Shown here in pieces: positions 36,301 through 48,300 of a stretch of DNA of 64,000 nt. This DNA comes from Owenia fusiformis (taxonomy: Eukaryota > Annelida > Polychaeta > Sabellida > Oweniidae): positions 53,895,885 through 53,959,884 of the forward strand of contig CAIIXF020000001.1 in NCBI GenBank assembly GCA_903813345.2, given 5' to 3'. How positions within the stretch are numbered: position 1 is the stretch's first letter; each line of letters opens with the position of its first letter. The notes under the pieces are model-generated. The model worked only from the letters and a program-made list of their open reading frames with translations. It searched no databases and was not told where the DNA came from. A program made the translations under genes and the position numbers.

Positions 36301-39300
36301 TCAGTTCATAAAATAGTCAACTTTTTTTTATAAAAGCTTAACTATGTGGTATGTCTCTGATATGATTTTTCTGCTATGTAAGCTTATTCTAAATTATACC
36401 ATAGTTAAGTTTATCACTTGTTTTAATTAGAACCCACACACCTCAGAATCTAAAGATATAAGCGCATATTCAGAACCAAGCAATATACCGCACCACTGCG
36501 AATCTGACTGTTGTTAAATTAATTTTTTTAATTATTGTTAGGACATTTTGTGAGGGTAGTTCCCAGGGGTCAATCCCCCCTGGGGAAATTTCTTGGCTCT
36601 TAGCTCCAACATCCTCCCTCCCCTGGGGTGACACACAGGCTCTTATTCACACATCCACCCTCCCCCCTTTGCAAATAACCAGACAGCTTCAGCTGTCATA
36701 CCTCTGCAGTCTGCATTGAAGCAAAATTGTGATGTATTGTGTTGGTCCAATTTATCACTATCAATTTCAGTGAAGATATTGAACTACTGGACCTTATCAT
36801 TTGTATCAGATGTGGTAAATAGAGCTGTTCACACCAGATATCTGTATTTTATATTGCATTGTATTAGATGGTTATTATGATATTATATTCACTAAATTAC
36901 CCACTGTGCTGACCTTTTCTCAACCAATCAGTGAGCTGAAAGGAACACATACTAAATGTATCCTTATAAAGTATACGGTGAAATCAGAGGAAATGATTAT
37001 ACAGGGTGTCAAATAAATATGTTCTTCCCCCCTCTAAGCTTTAACATCCTATGTTCTTAGGTACCTCAAAACTAGGCTACATGGAGCAACTCCACAAGAA
37101 GTACCAGATGACTAGCTCAACTTGATGCACTTTTATGCACAAAGTTTCATACTTTTGAATTAAGAGGGGAGAACATGTTCATTTGACACCCTGTATTTTA
37201 TAGAAAGTCATCTGTATTTCGACAACGACTTGGTGTTTCAGAGATTAAAGACAACTGAAATTATTGGGAAGGGTGGCACTGATTATTAATTATTACTCCA
37301 TAATTGTTTTTGGCATGTGAAAAATGCCATATCCAATGTTTTGTGTTCTTTGGTATTACATGGAGAGTTTTGAATGAATTGATATTATTCAAGAAAACTG
37401 AGAACTGTTCTATTCTTACCCTTTGCATTCGTTCAACTTCACTTCTTGAAAGAGAGCTTCGTCATCACTCTTTCAGTTTACAATAAATCTCTGATCTCAC
37501 AGAGCCAATCAGAGTTTGTCGTCCAAATACTGACAACTTTCTAAATGCATAGTTAATGAGCACGTATTTAGCATGCATTCCTTCAACTTCACTGATTGGT
37601 TGAGAAAGGGTCACACTGTGCAAAAAGCCAAATATAGTAGCATATAAGTGGCAAACTATTTGTGAATATAGTTCAGTATGTCCTCACTATATTGTATTCG
37701 GTATGGGAAACAAACTATTCTTGCCTCAGAAGCGGAACATTTAGTATTGGTGGTATATACTCTACGATACTAAATATCGTTTGAACTATTCTCTGATTAT
37801 TCTTAAGAGCCAGGAATAGTAGGATATAAGTACATAGAAAAGATGAGTATAGTATGTATTACGTAATCCAAAAACAAACTATACGCCTCTTATACGCGAG
37901 GCTATATATTCTTTGATGTGCCTTAATTTGCTTGGAGTTAATCCTATTTTATTTTTCAATTAAGCGCTAATGTAAACAAATAAAATCATGCATTTCACTT
38001 AAGAAAGCTTGATCAAACTTATTGTCTGAGATCTCATTTAAAATTTTATGATGTTGAAGTATATGATTTTAAATGAACTTTAAATGAATTTTAAAAATGT
38101 AAGTCAATACAAAAAGTGGAATGAAAAATTTGGGTATATTTCAAATATAAATCAGTAAATTATTTATTCTCCGTTTAGAGTAAAATAACCTTTCAATGTA
38201 AGGATTTAATTTGAACATCATAAAAATGCGCCAAATTGAGCTTTTTACTATATTGATGAAGTTTGAGCACAACACATACTATGTCCAAAATTGAAACATA
38301 CTCTCGTGGGCCAAGTTCAACCTTTCAATGTAAGGATTTACTTTGAACATCATAAATAATGCGCCAAATTGAACTACACTAATGCGCCAAATTGAGCTTT
38401 TTAATATATTGATGAAGTTTGAGCACATCACATACTATGTCCCAAAATCCAAAGTGAAACATACTCGTGTGCCAAGTTTAACCTTTCAATGTAAGGATGT
38501 ACTTTGAACATCATAAATAATGCGCCAAATTGAACTATACTAATGTGCCAAATTGAGCTTTTTAATATATTGATGAACTTACAGCACATCACATACTACA
38601 TCCCAAATTGTAACATACTCATGAGCCAAGTTTAACCTTTCATTGTAAGGATGTACTTTGAACATCATAAATAATGCGCCAAATTGAACTATACTAATGC
38701 GCCAAATTGAACTTTTTAATATACTGATGTACTTGAAGCACATCACATACTACATCCCAAATTGAAACATACTCATGAGCCAAGTTTAACCTTTCATTGT
38801 AAGGATGTACTTTGAACATCATAAATAATGCGCCAAATTGAACTATACTAATGCGCCAAATTGAACTTTTTAATATACTGATGTACTTGGAGCACATCAC
38901 ATACTATGTGCCAAATTGAAACATACTCATGAGCCAAGTTTAACCTTTCAATATAATGATGTACTTTGAACATCATAAATAATGCGCCAAATTGAACTAT
39001 ACTAATGCGCCAAATTGAACTTTTTAATATACTGATGAACTTACAGCACATCACATACTATGTCCCAAATTGAAGCATACTCATGAGCCAAGTTTAACCT
39101 TTCAATGTAAGGATGTACTTTGAACATCATAAATAATGCGCCAAATTGAACTACAATAATGCGCCAAATTGAACTTTTTAATATACTGATGAACTTGGAG
39201 CACATCACATACTATGTCCCATTGAAACATACTCATGAGCCAAGTTTGACCTTTCAATGTAAGGATGTACTTTGAACATCATAAATAACGCGCCAAATTG

Positions 39301-42300
39301 AACTATAATAATGCGCCAAATTGAACTTTTTAATACACTGATGAACTTGGAGCACATCACATAATATGTCCCATTGAAACATACTCATGAGCCAAGTTTA
39401 ACCTTTCAATGTAAGGATGTACTTTGAACATCATAAATAACGCGCCAAATTGAACTATAATAATGCGCCAAATTGAACTTTTTAATATACTGATGAACTT
39501 TGAGCACATCACATACTACATCCCAAATTGTAACATACTCATGAGCCAAGTTTAACCTTTCATTGTAAGGATGTACTTTGAACATCATAAATAATGCGCC
39601 AAATTGAACTATACTAATGCGCCAAATTGAACTTTTTAATATACTGATGTACTTGGAGCACATCACATACTATGTGCCAAATTGAAACATACTCATGAGC
39701 CAAGTTTAACCTTTCAATATAATGATGTACTTTGAACATCATAAATAATGCGCCAAATTGAACTATACTAATGCGCCAAATTGAACTTTTTAATATACTG
39801 ATGAACTTACAGCACATCACATACTATGTCCCAAATTGAAGCATACTCATGAGCCAAGTTTAACCTTTCAATGTAAGGATGTACTTTGAACATCATAAAT
39901 AATGCGCCAAATTGAACTACAATAATGCGCCAAATTGAACTTTTTAATATACTGATGAACTTGGAGCACATCACATACTATGTCCCATTGAAACATACTC
40001 ATGAGCCAAGTTTGACCTTTCAATGTAAGGATGTACTTTGAACATCATAAATAACGCGCCAAATTGAACTATAATAATGCGCCAAATTGAACTTTTTAAT
40101 ACACTGATGAACTTGGAGCACATCACATAATATGTCCCATTGAAACATACTCATGAGCCAAGTTTAACCTTTCAATGTAAGGATGTACTTTGAACATCAT
40201 AAATAACGCGCCAAATTGAACTATAATAATGCGCCAAATTGAACTTTTTAATACACTGATGAACTTGGAGCACATCACATAATATGTCCCATTGAAACAT
40301 ACTCATGAGCCAAGTTTAACCTTTCATTGTAAGGATGTACTTTGAGCATCATGAATAACGGGTCAAATTGAACTATGATAATGCGCCAAATTGAACTTTT
40401 TAATATACTGACGAACTTAGAGCATATAACATACTATGTCTTGAAACATACTCATGAGCCAAGCTTAACCTTACAATATAATGATGTATTTTGAACAAAA
40501 TAAATAACGCGCCAAATTGAACTATACCAATGCGCCAAATTGAACTATTTTTAATATACTGATGAACTAAGAGCATGTCACAGACTATTCCCAAATTGAA
40601 ACATACTCATAAGCCAAGTTTAATCTTTCAATACAAGGATGAACTTTGAACATGATAAATAGCGCGCCAAATTGATCTATACTAATGCGCCAAATTGAAC
40701 TTTTTAAAATACTGATGTACTTGGAGCACATGACATACTATGCCCCAAATTGAAACATACTCATGAGCCAAGTTTAATCTTTCACTGTAAGGATGTACTT
40801 TGAACATCATAAATAATGCGCCAAATTGAACTATACTAATGCGCCAAATTGAACTTTTTAATATACTGATGTACCTGGAGCACATCACATAATATGCCTC
40901 AAATTGAAACATACTCATGAGCCTAATTTAACCTTTCACTGTTTCTTTCAACTTTTGGGTAATAACTGTGGATTAAAGGTGAAGAAAAGTCATTTATTAA
41001 AAATCAAAAAATTAACTTTTCAATGAGTTTATCGATTCATTCCAAATTTTAACACAATATTAATCATAGCAAGAGGGACACTAAAGAATCAAATAAATTA
41101 GAAAGACTTAATTTGCAAATTATTTTTCTGTGGAAATCAGGGCCATCGGCTGTAGATATTAATCCTTTGACTCATAACAAACGGATTAGTTATCAGTGAA
41201 CAAAACTCATGTCATAGAAATTAAATACTTGGGGATTACAGTTTTATTTATATTGCTCTGACATGTCAATACATGTACGAGATGGTGAAAAACTGCATGA
41301 TCTTGAAAGAATTGTTGGCCAAGGGGAGGGGGTCGCTAGGTACGGGCCTGTATAAAATGCGTAATGTATTTAGCTGACTATTGAGCATTTCTGTGTCAAG
41401 ACTGTTTTTATGGCTGACGAAGTGAATACAGGTGGTTGTGCCTGTGTAATATAAGAGGGGGATGGGATGTGACAAAGAAACAATAGAATAAACATGTGAG
41501 GAAAACTTATTAATTAAGAATTAAAAAATTATCTTTCCAATGAATTGATCGATTGAATCCAAATTTAAACACAATGTTAATCATAACATGGGGGATAATA
41601 TACAATCAAATAAATATAAAAAACTTAATTTGCAAATTATTTTTTGTGGAACTTAGAATCGTTGGCTGTAGGAAATTAATCCATTGACTCTAACAAACAG
41701 ATTAGTTATCAGAGTGTTAACGAAACTCATTTCATAGAAATTGAATAATTAGGGATTAAAGTCTTACTTATCATATTGCTCTGACATACCTGTATGTCCA
41801 TACTGTATGTTATTTGCATCAGTTTGTTCTTCCATTCACCAATTTGCTCAAAACATAATCATAAATTTCTCAGATGAAACATTTGCAATAAATGTAAAAT
41901 GCGCCCGTTTCTTTATTTGCATTATTACATTATCGACTAAACATACCGAATCTTGCACCTTTTGTATATGTATATATTGAAACGGAAAACAAAGAATGAT
42001 TAATAAAACCAGCTGTTATAAACAGAAATGGTCCAATTCTAATAGAAACAATTGTATTGCACGGGCTAATCTCTGTTGTTTATCACGGGTGTTTATCTCA
42101 GATATCATATGGATAACAGCAAACACATGAATTGAGAAATGTGAAAGAATGCAAGTTTTAACTTTGTTTTAATATGGCTTAATACTACTTGTATCATTTA
42201 CATAACGCATGTTATTTCCTAATTTATTATAAGTGATTTGTCAGATGAAATCTGAGCAATATTTCTGGTATGTTAAAGGCTCGTAATAAGTTTGAGCTCA

Positions 42301-45300
42301 GGGGGTCAATTTTCAAAACATACCAAGGGGGTCAAAATTGATAATGTTGGCCAAAAATCACTTGACAGTGCGCGGATTGGTGAAAACTGTATGATTTTGA
42401 AAGAATCTTGGCAAGGGGGTGGGGGATTCACATGAACCCAACGACCCTCCCCCATGGCCACAGACCTGTATCAAATGCGTAATGTATTGAGCTGAATATT
42501 TTTGCAATTTTGTGTTATAAACGTTTTGTGTGGTTTGCGAAGTGAATAGTGGTGTTTGTTTGTGTCTGTGTAAGAGAGGGCTTTAAATGTTGTTTGTTGT
42601 ATTAAACTTAATGTTACAGAGAAACAATGGAGTTAAATTGTGAGGAAACCCCATAATTAAAAATCAAGAAATTACTTCCCAATGAGTAAATCAATTGAAT
42701 CCAAATTTTAACACAATGTTAATCATAGCACGAGGTACACTATACAATCAAATAAATATGAAAAACTTAATTTGTATTTTTTGTGGAAATTAGAGCCATA
42801 GGCTGTAGAAATTAATCCATTAACTCTAACAAACAGATTATTTATCAGGGTGATCAAAACTCAATTCATAGAAATTGAATACTTAGGGATTAAAGTTTTA
42901 CTAATTACATTGCTCTGACATGTCAATACATGTATGTGAATGGTGGAAAACTGCATTTCTTGAATTGTGGGTCAGGGGAAGGGGGTCTTTAGGTATAAAA
43001 TGCGTAATATATTAATTGAATATTGAGCAGTTCCGTGTCATGACTGTTTTTGGTTGGCAAAGTGAATAGTACAGGTGGTTGATCGTACCTGTGTAAGAGG
43101 GGGATTTAAATGTTGTTTGTTGTAAACCTGATGTGACAGAGAAACAATAGAGAAAAAATGTGAGGAAAACTCATTAATTAAGAATAAAAAATTAACTTTC
43201 CAATGGATTGATCGATTGAATCCCAAATTTAACACAATCTTAATCATAACTCGAGGGACATTATAAAATCAAATAAATATGTAAAAACTTAATTTGCAAA
43301 TAATTTTTTGAGAAATAAGAACCATCAGCTGTAGAAATTAATCCTAACAAACGGATTAATTAGTGTGAATGAAACTCATTTCATAGGAATGGAATACTTA
43401 GGGATTAACGGCTCAAAAATAAACGCATATAATCCGGTTTTGATTGCAAATGCCAACATATTATTTGCTCCTGACTAGATTATTATTCTATATTATATGG
43501 CATTATATATTGTTCCCTTCAAATAATACATGAATAATATTATTAAAGAAAAATTAATTTTTAAAAATAGTTATTATATCTTATTCCGCTATAATACAGG
43601 AAATAACTGCCTACCATACAGGAAAAAATATTCTCTACGATTCCCTCTTATTGCAACTATATTAAACATTTTATTCTATATTATTTTTACTTCAATACCA
43701 AGTGAATTGAAAATTGTAACTTTCCACAGACTTAATGAAATGAATCCAAAATTTAACACGGTGTTAATTATAATTCGACTGTCATTGTCCAATTTAGTAA
43801 AAGTAAAAAGCTTAATTGATAAATGACTTTTTGATGGAAATTAGAACCCTCAGTTATAGAAATGACCAGATTAATCTGACCAAGCGAATTAATTAGCATT
43901 GAAAACAAAATACATTCAATGCTGGACTTTGCTTTTAATCTGTTAAAACAACAAACTTGGGAACTGAAGCTATTACGTAATATCGCGTATAAGACGCGTA
44001 TAGTTTGTTTTGAGGTAGAATAAGAGAAGAATAAGTCAAGTATAGTTTGATATAGTCTGTTTTTATTTAATATAAGTTGTTTTTCACCGCATATAGTAGA
44101 TATAGTAGATATACACTCTGCAATGATATATGCAACTTATTTTAGTTTATATGGGCGTACCGGAGAGTATATCAGGACTTATATTAAAGTGTTCCGTTTT
44201 TAGGAATATGGGAGAAACTATTCTCGCCCATATTTTAGGTGAAATTCAAACTATATGGGGGTTATTCTAAAAAATAGTTTGCTATAGTACAAACTATATT
44301 TGGCTTTTTTCACAGTGTCAGCTTGGTGGATTTGAAATAATTTATTACCTGGGTTGTCACAGGCACAAATCTTTGGGACGGGGCTGCTAAACTGTAATAT
44401 ATGCTTCCTAGTCAACTCGTACCCAAGACAACTCGTACCCAAGACAACTCGTACCAAAGATTATTTTCAGTATTATGGGTGCATATTAAGGAAAAAATTG
44501 AGTTTGTAGTGCTTTCATGTTATAATGTGAATCAAATAAGCCTCAATAATTTTTTGAATTTAGAAGACAATGGATCAGTAAAGCATTTTTTATTAAATAA
44601 AAGAAGTGCTTGAAGCACTTGTTCTCAACATTATTTTGTCAAACATATATATAAGTAAATATAATTACATCATTAGATCTGACACTTGTTCCAAACACTC
44701 AGAAACAAACAATATTTTGAAAAATGATTATGAATATGTGGAATAAACATATGTCTCTTCACTCGAACATCCTGTGACCAATATAAAATAATAGTCAATA
44801 TAAATTGACATTCAGCTCAAAATGTCACAAAATTAAATAAATTTCAAACTATAAACTATTCTGAACAGTATGTTACAAACATAATATGTATAACTATTCA
44901 CATTCCCAGTCCAATACTTGATTCAAAACAAAACATATACTTGGGTACGAGTTGTCTTGGGTACGACTTGTCTTGGGTACGAGTTGACCAGTTACCGACT
45001 ATATAGTCTATATGAGGCAGAGGGTAGTATATAACTAGACTCTGCGCACAGGGTATTGTATTCTGCATTCTACATTGTAAAAGTGGTTGCACAAAGTAAA
45101 TAAAAGCTTAAAGCTTCCTGATGTTCATTTGTCTTTCATGATGTAACTATGGCAATATATCAGAAGAGAATTTCTTAGTATCTTAGAGAAATGGGCACCT
45201 GGTTGTTGTTTTATTTCGTCTTACCAGTTTTAGGCTACATATTGTACATACTTAAAGACCTAGACACTTCATGTACAAAATAATAAAATCACAAATGACA

Positions 45301-48300
45301 TTATTAGAAAAAACCAACAATATTAAAGCTCCTAATTTCACCACTGATAACCTACCCTGGACCCTACCAGGGCTAGTAAGATTTACTTCACTCTAGCTCG
45401 GATAGATGATCTTACAGATTTAATGCTGATAAGAAGTTTAATCTTATTGACTACAATAGAAGTAGCTTCTGAAGCCAGTGGTTACAATTTTCTGATTGGA
45501 AGGATTGTCTTTTTCGAAGAATGTATAAGGAGGTCTCTTATAAAAAAATATTGAAAAATGTACTGATGACCCAGCCGTGATGTCATTTTTAAAACTCAGT
45601 ACTGCATCTAAATTTGATCAACTGAGAGCTAGTCTCGTAATTGATTCTTGGCTAACCATCGTTATGATAACCTATCAAATATGTAGTTTAATTTGATAGC
45701 TCAATTATAAAATTATTAGTTGTACCATGATTACTGCCTCTATGGGTAGATGTAGTTTTGTTAGCTGCCATTCTCATGAGCTTGATTTCATCAACAGTAA
45801 ATATTCAGTTGAGATCATGAAGATCTTATTAATCAAAACTGTAAAATCAAAAAAGTTCATCAAAATAATAATAATTTTAAGCAACATATTACAATGGTCG
45901 TACATCAAGTCAGTCAACCCTTTGAAACCATAGAGAGGCAATAAAGCAGCTTGTCAAAAGGATAGTACTTATATGTCGAGAGAAAAAAATGTGAAATTTT
46001 CAAATCTCTCAAAATCTTATTCATGATAATATGAAATACCATAGAGAGGCAATATAGCAGCTTATATATTTTTAAAAATATATTTAAAAAGAAGAAAGAT
46101 GTTTCAAAGCAATCCAGAAAATGGCTCATTTAGTTGTTGATAACTTCATAGCATATTATGAGTTTGCAACAAGATGGCATTCAAAACTATTTTTGGAACT
46201 GAAAGGTCATGAGATTTATTTTTGGGATCATCTTATCTTATATATTGTGAATGTTGTGATGAAGAGAGGTGTTTACATTGTTTGTTAGTTACTCTCTCTA
46301 TGTTCATTTCTCTCTAGGATGTTTCAAATGCAACATTCAGGGTTATGTAATTTTTAGTATCACATTATAGGCATTTGAATTTTTAGAGCAAGAGTTAAGG
46401 ATTTTGAATTTTTTAGTATGACATATATTTGAATTTTTCAGTGGAGCTTTGAATTATTATGTATAAATTTGGCTCATTTAAGTTTGGAATTTATTAGAAG
46501 TGCAAGTGCTGCACTTACAAATTCAGTTTAAGGAATTCTCTGATGCCCATTCAATACAAAGTGAGACAATCTACCATTGGCCAATCTGATCATTTTCAAT
46601 AATTATACAACAACCTGTAGTTATTACATAAATGTAGGTATTCTTATTAAGGAAAATTAAGAGAGAATGTATGATAATGATATCAAAAATGATTAAAGGA
46701 AGATATATGTTACTACATATATGTTGTTAATTTATATATTCCTGGTTATAAATGTGTTGGATGTGATATTGTCTTTGAAGAAATTGTTGGTTGATGATGT
46801 TGCATTATTCAAACATAAACCTTGCTATCATATCTTCATATCTCCATAATACAATTTATGGCTATACATGCAAAACAATTTGCCTTGTCTTATGCCTTCG
46901 AGATAACATTGCTTTCTTATGTTACCTCTTGCATCAGCCTGTGAAGAACTGTTTGTCAGAGTATGGCGAGGAAGGGGGGGGGGGGTCTTCAAAAGCTTGA
47001 TGGAAGACTATCTTATATGGTATCCACTGTTCATCCAGTTTGTTCAGATTGTTATATTATATTTTATGAAATGAACAGCCTCTAACATCTTCTCAAACAA
47101 GCTAGTTCCCCGAGGGACAGGCTTCCTGTTGAGAAGCAATCAAACTATCATTTCACCACACAATAATATCCTGTTACTATAGCAACCTTGTGGGATGGAG
47201 CTTTACGATAAGCTTAAGGGGCTGTTTCAAAATGTACTACTTTTTTCAATTCCAAGGTGTGAGCATTGTTTGATTGATGGAACACAAACCTACAATTAAA
47301 AAACATATTGACATTCTGTCTATCATTGACACTTAACATCAAAAACTCCCATGTGTGTCATTTTAGAAAACACATATTATAGTTGATACCTTGATGTTCA
47401 GGGTGAAAAATATTACTTTGATAACTCGGTACAGAGACTCATTGATTTTCAATAAATAATTCACACATGGACTAGTCCCACATGGCGAGATCTCTTGCTA
47501 GATTAGAGAAAACTGTGGGTAGGCTTGAGTTTAATGTTGAGGTGAATGCCAGCATGTTATTGATATATCAGGGTTGTTGGTTGTGTTGTATTGTTTCTTG
47601 AAGAATGAAAGCACTTGTTGAATATGTGTAAACAGTATGTCATTCGTATGAATAGATAATGGTCTGGTGTTATAATAGTGAACTTGTTCTATTTTACTAA
47701 TTAGTGTGTGAAGTTGAAGAATATCAAAATATTAATTAGATACTTAAAAATCTGAGATACAAGATGGAATTTTAAATCTAGTAAAGCATGATGATAGGGT
47801 GAATTGTGTTTCACTTGTTGATAACGTATTGTTTTTAAAGATATGAACTATCAAATGTAATAGAATATAAAGGAATTGTTACATATTTAAATGACATTTC
47901 TTGAAATTGGGAGAATCAGTAATAATGTAATAATAATGTTATAAGGTTACAATATTCTGTAGGGTTGTTTCCAAAGCTGTTGTTTATCCTAGAACTGGCA
48001 TTTCTAGCTTGAATGTAAGTGTATGGGAACACAGCCAGATAAGCCTGGGTCTGGGGTATTAGAGAAAAATTGATCTACACTGGGTTATTCTGGGACTGCC
48101 TCTACTCAGCGTTTACCCTACATAAGACAGAAGCCTTGTTCTCACAGTGGAAATCATCATGTCAAATCCCCCCTCCCTGGCTTGTGAAGGGATATTGGCT
48201 GTAGTGGAAAAACAGGGATGAAGCCTCTGGAGGCTAGCTTTATGTTGCCATGTAATTAACAAATCCCCACTAGCAGTCTAGAAACTGTTTGGGAGGAAAG

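Larger units (their letters stand above)
37614..44317. mobile_element. 6.7-kb CACTA-like non-autonomous element made largely of tandem repeats
   Basis: The left end reads CACTGTGCAAAAAGCCAAAT and the right end, complemented, CACTGTGAAAAAAGCCAAAT; both continue with ATAGT. Weaker inverted similarity spans about 300 bp per end (37614-37920, 44000-44317), with shared words such as 'aaacaaactatacg' and 'cttatacgcg'. The flanks carry TCA at 37611-37613 and 44318-44320. Copies of the host repeat at 34060-34260 run through the site with a single TCA. CACTR ends with 3-bp duplications are the hallmark of EnSpm/CACTA transposons. Inside are a 154-bp satellite and five ~525-bp units; no transposase is seen. 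The 98-codon frame at 43530-43826 has no recognisable domain. Confidence 0.65.

Noticed and set aside
38694-40918. Family of similar minus-strand frames of 64-86 codons
   Set aside because: They recur with the 154-bp satellite period, start and stop at the same monomer position and have no independent coding signal; a 154-base period is not a multiple of three, so each is just one open stretch of the repeat.
38186-40945. CRISPR-like regular repeats
   Set aside because: The whole 154-bp unit is conserved, with no unique spacers, in a eukaryotic intron. It is a satellite.
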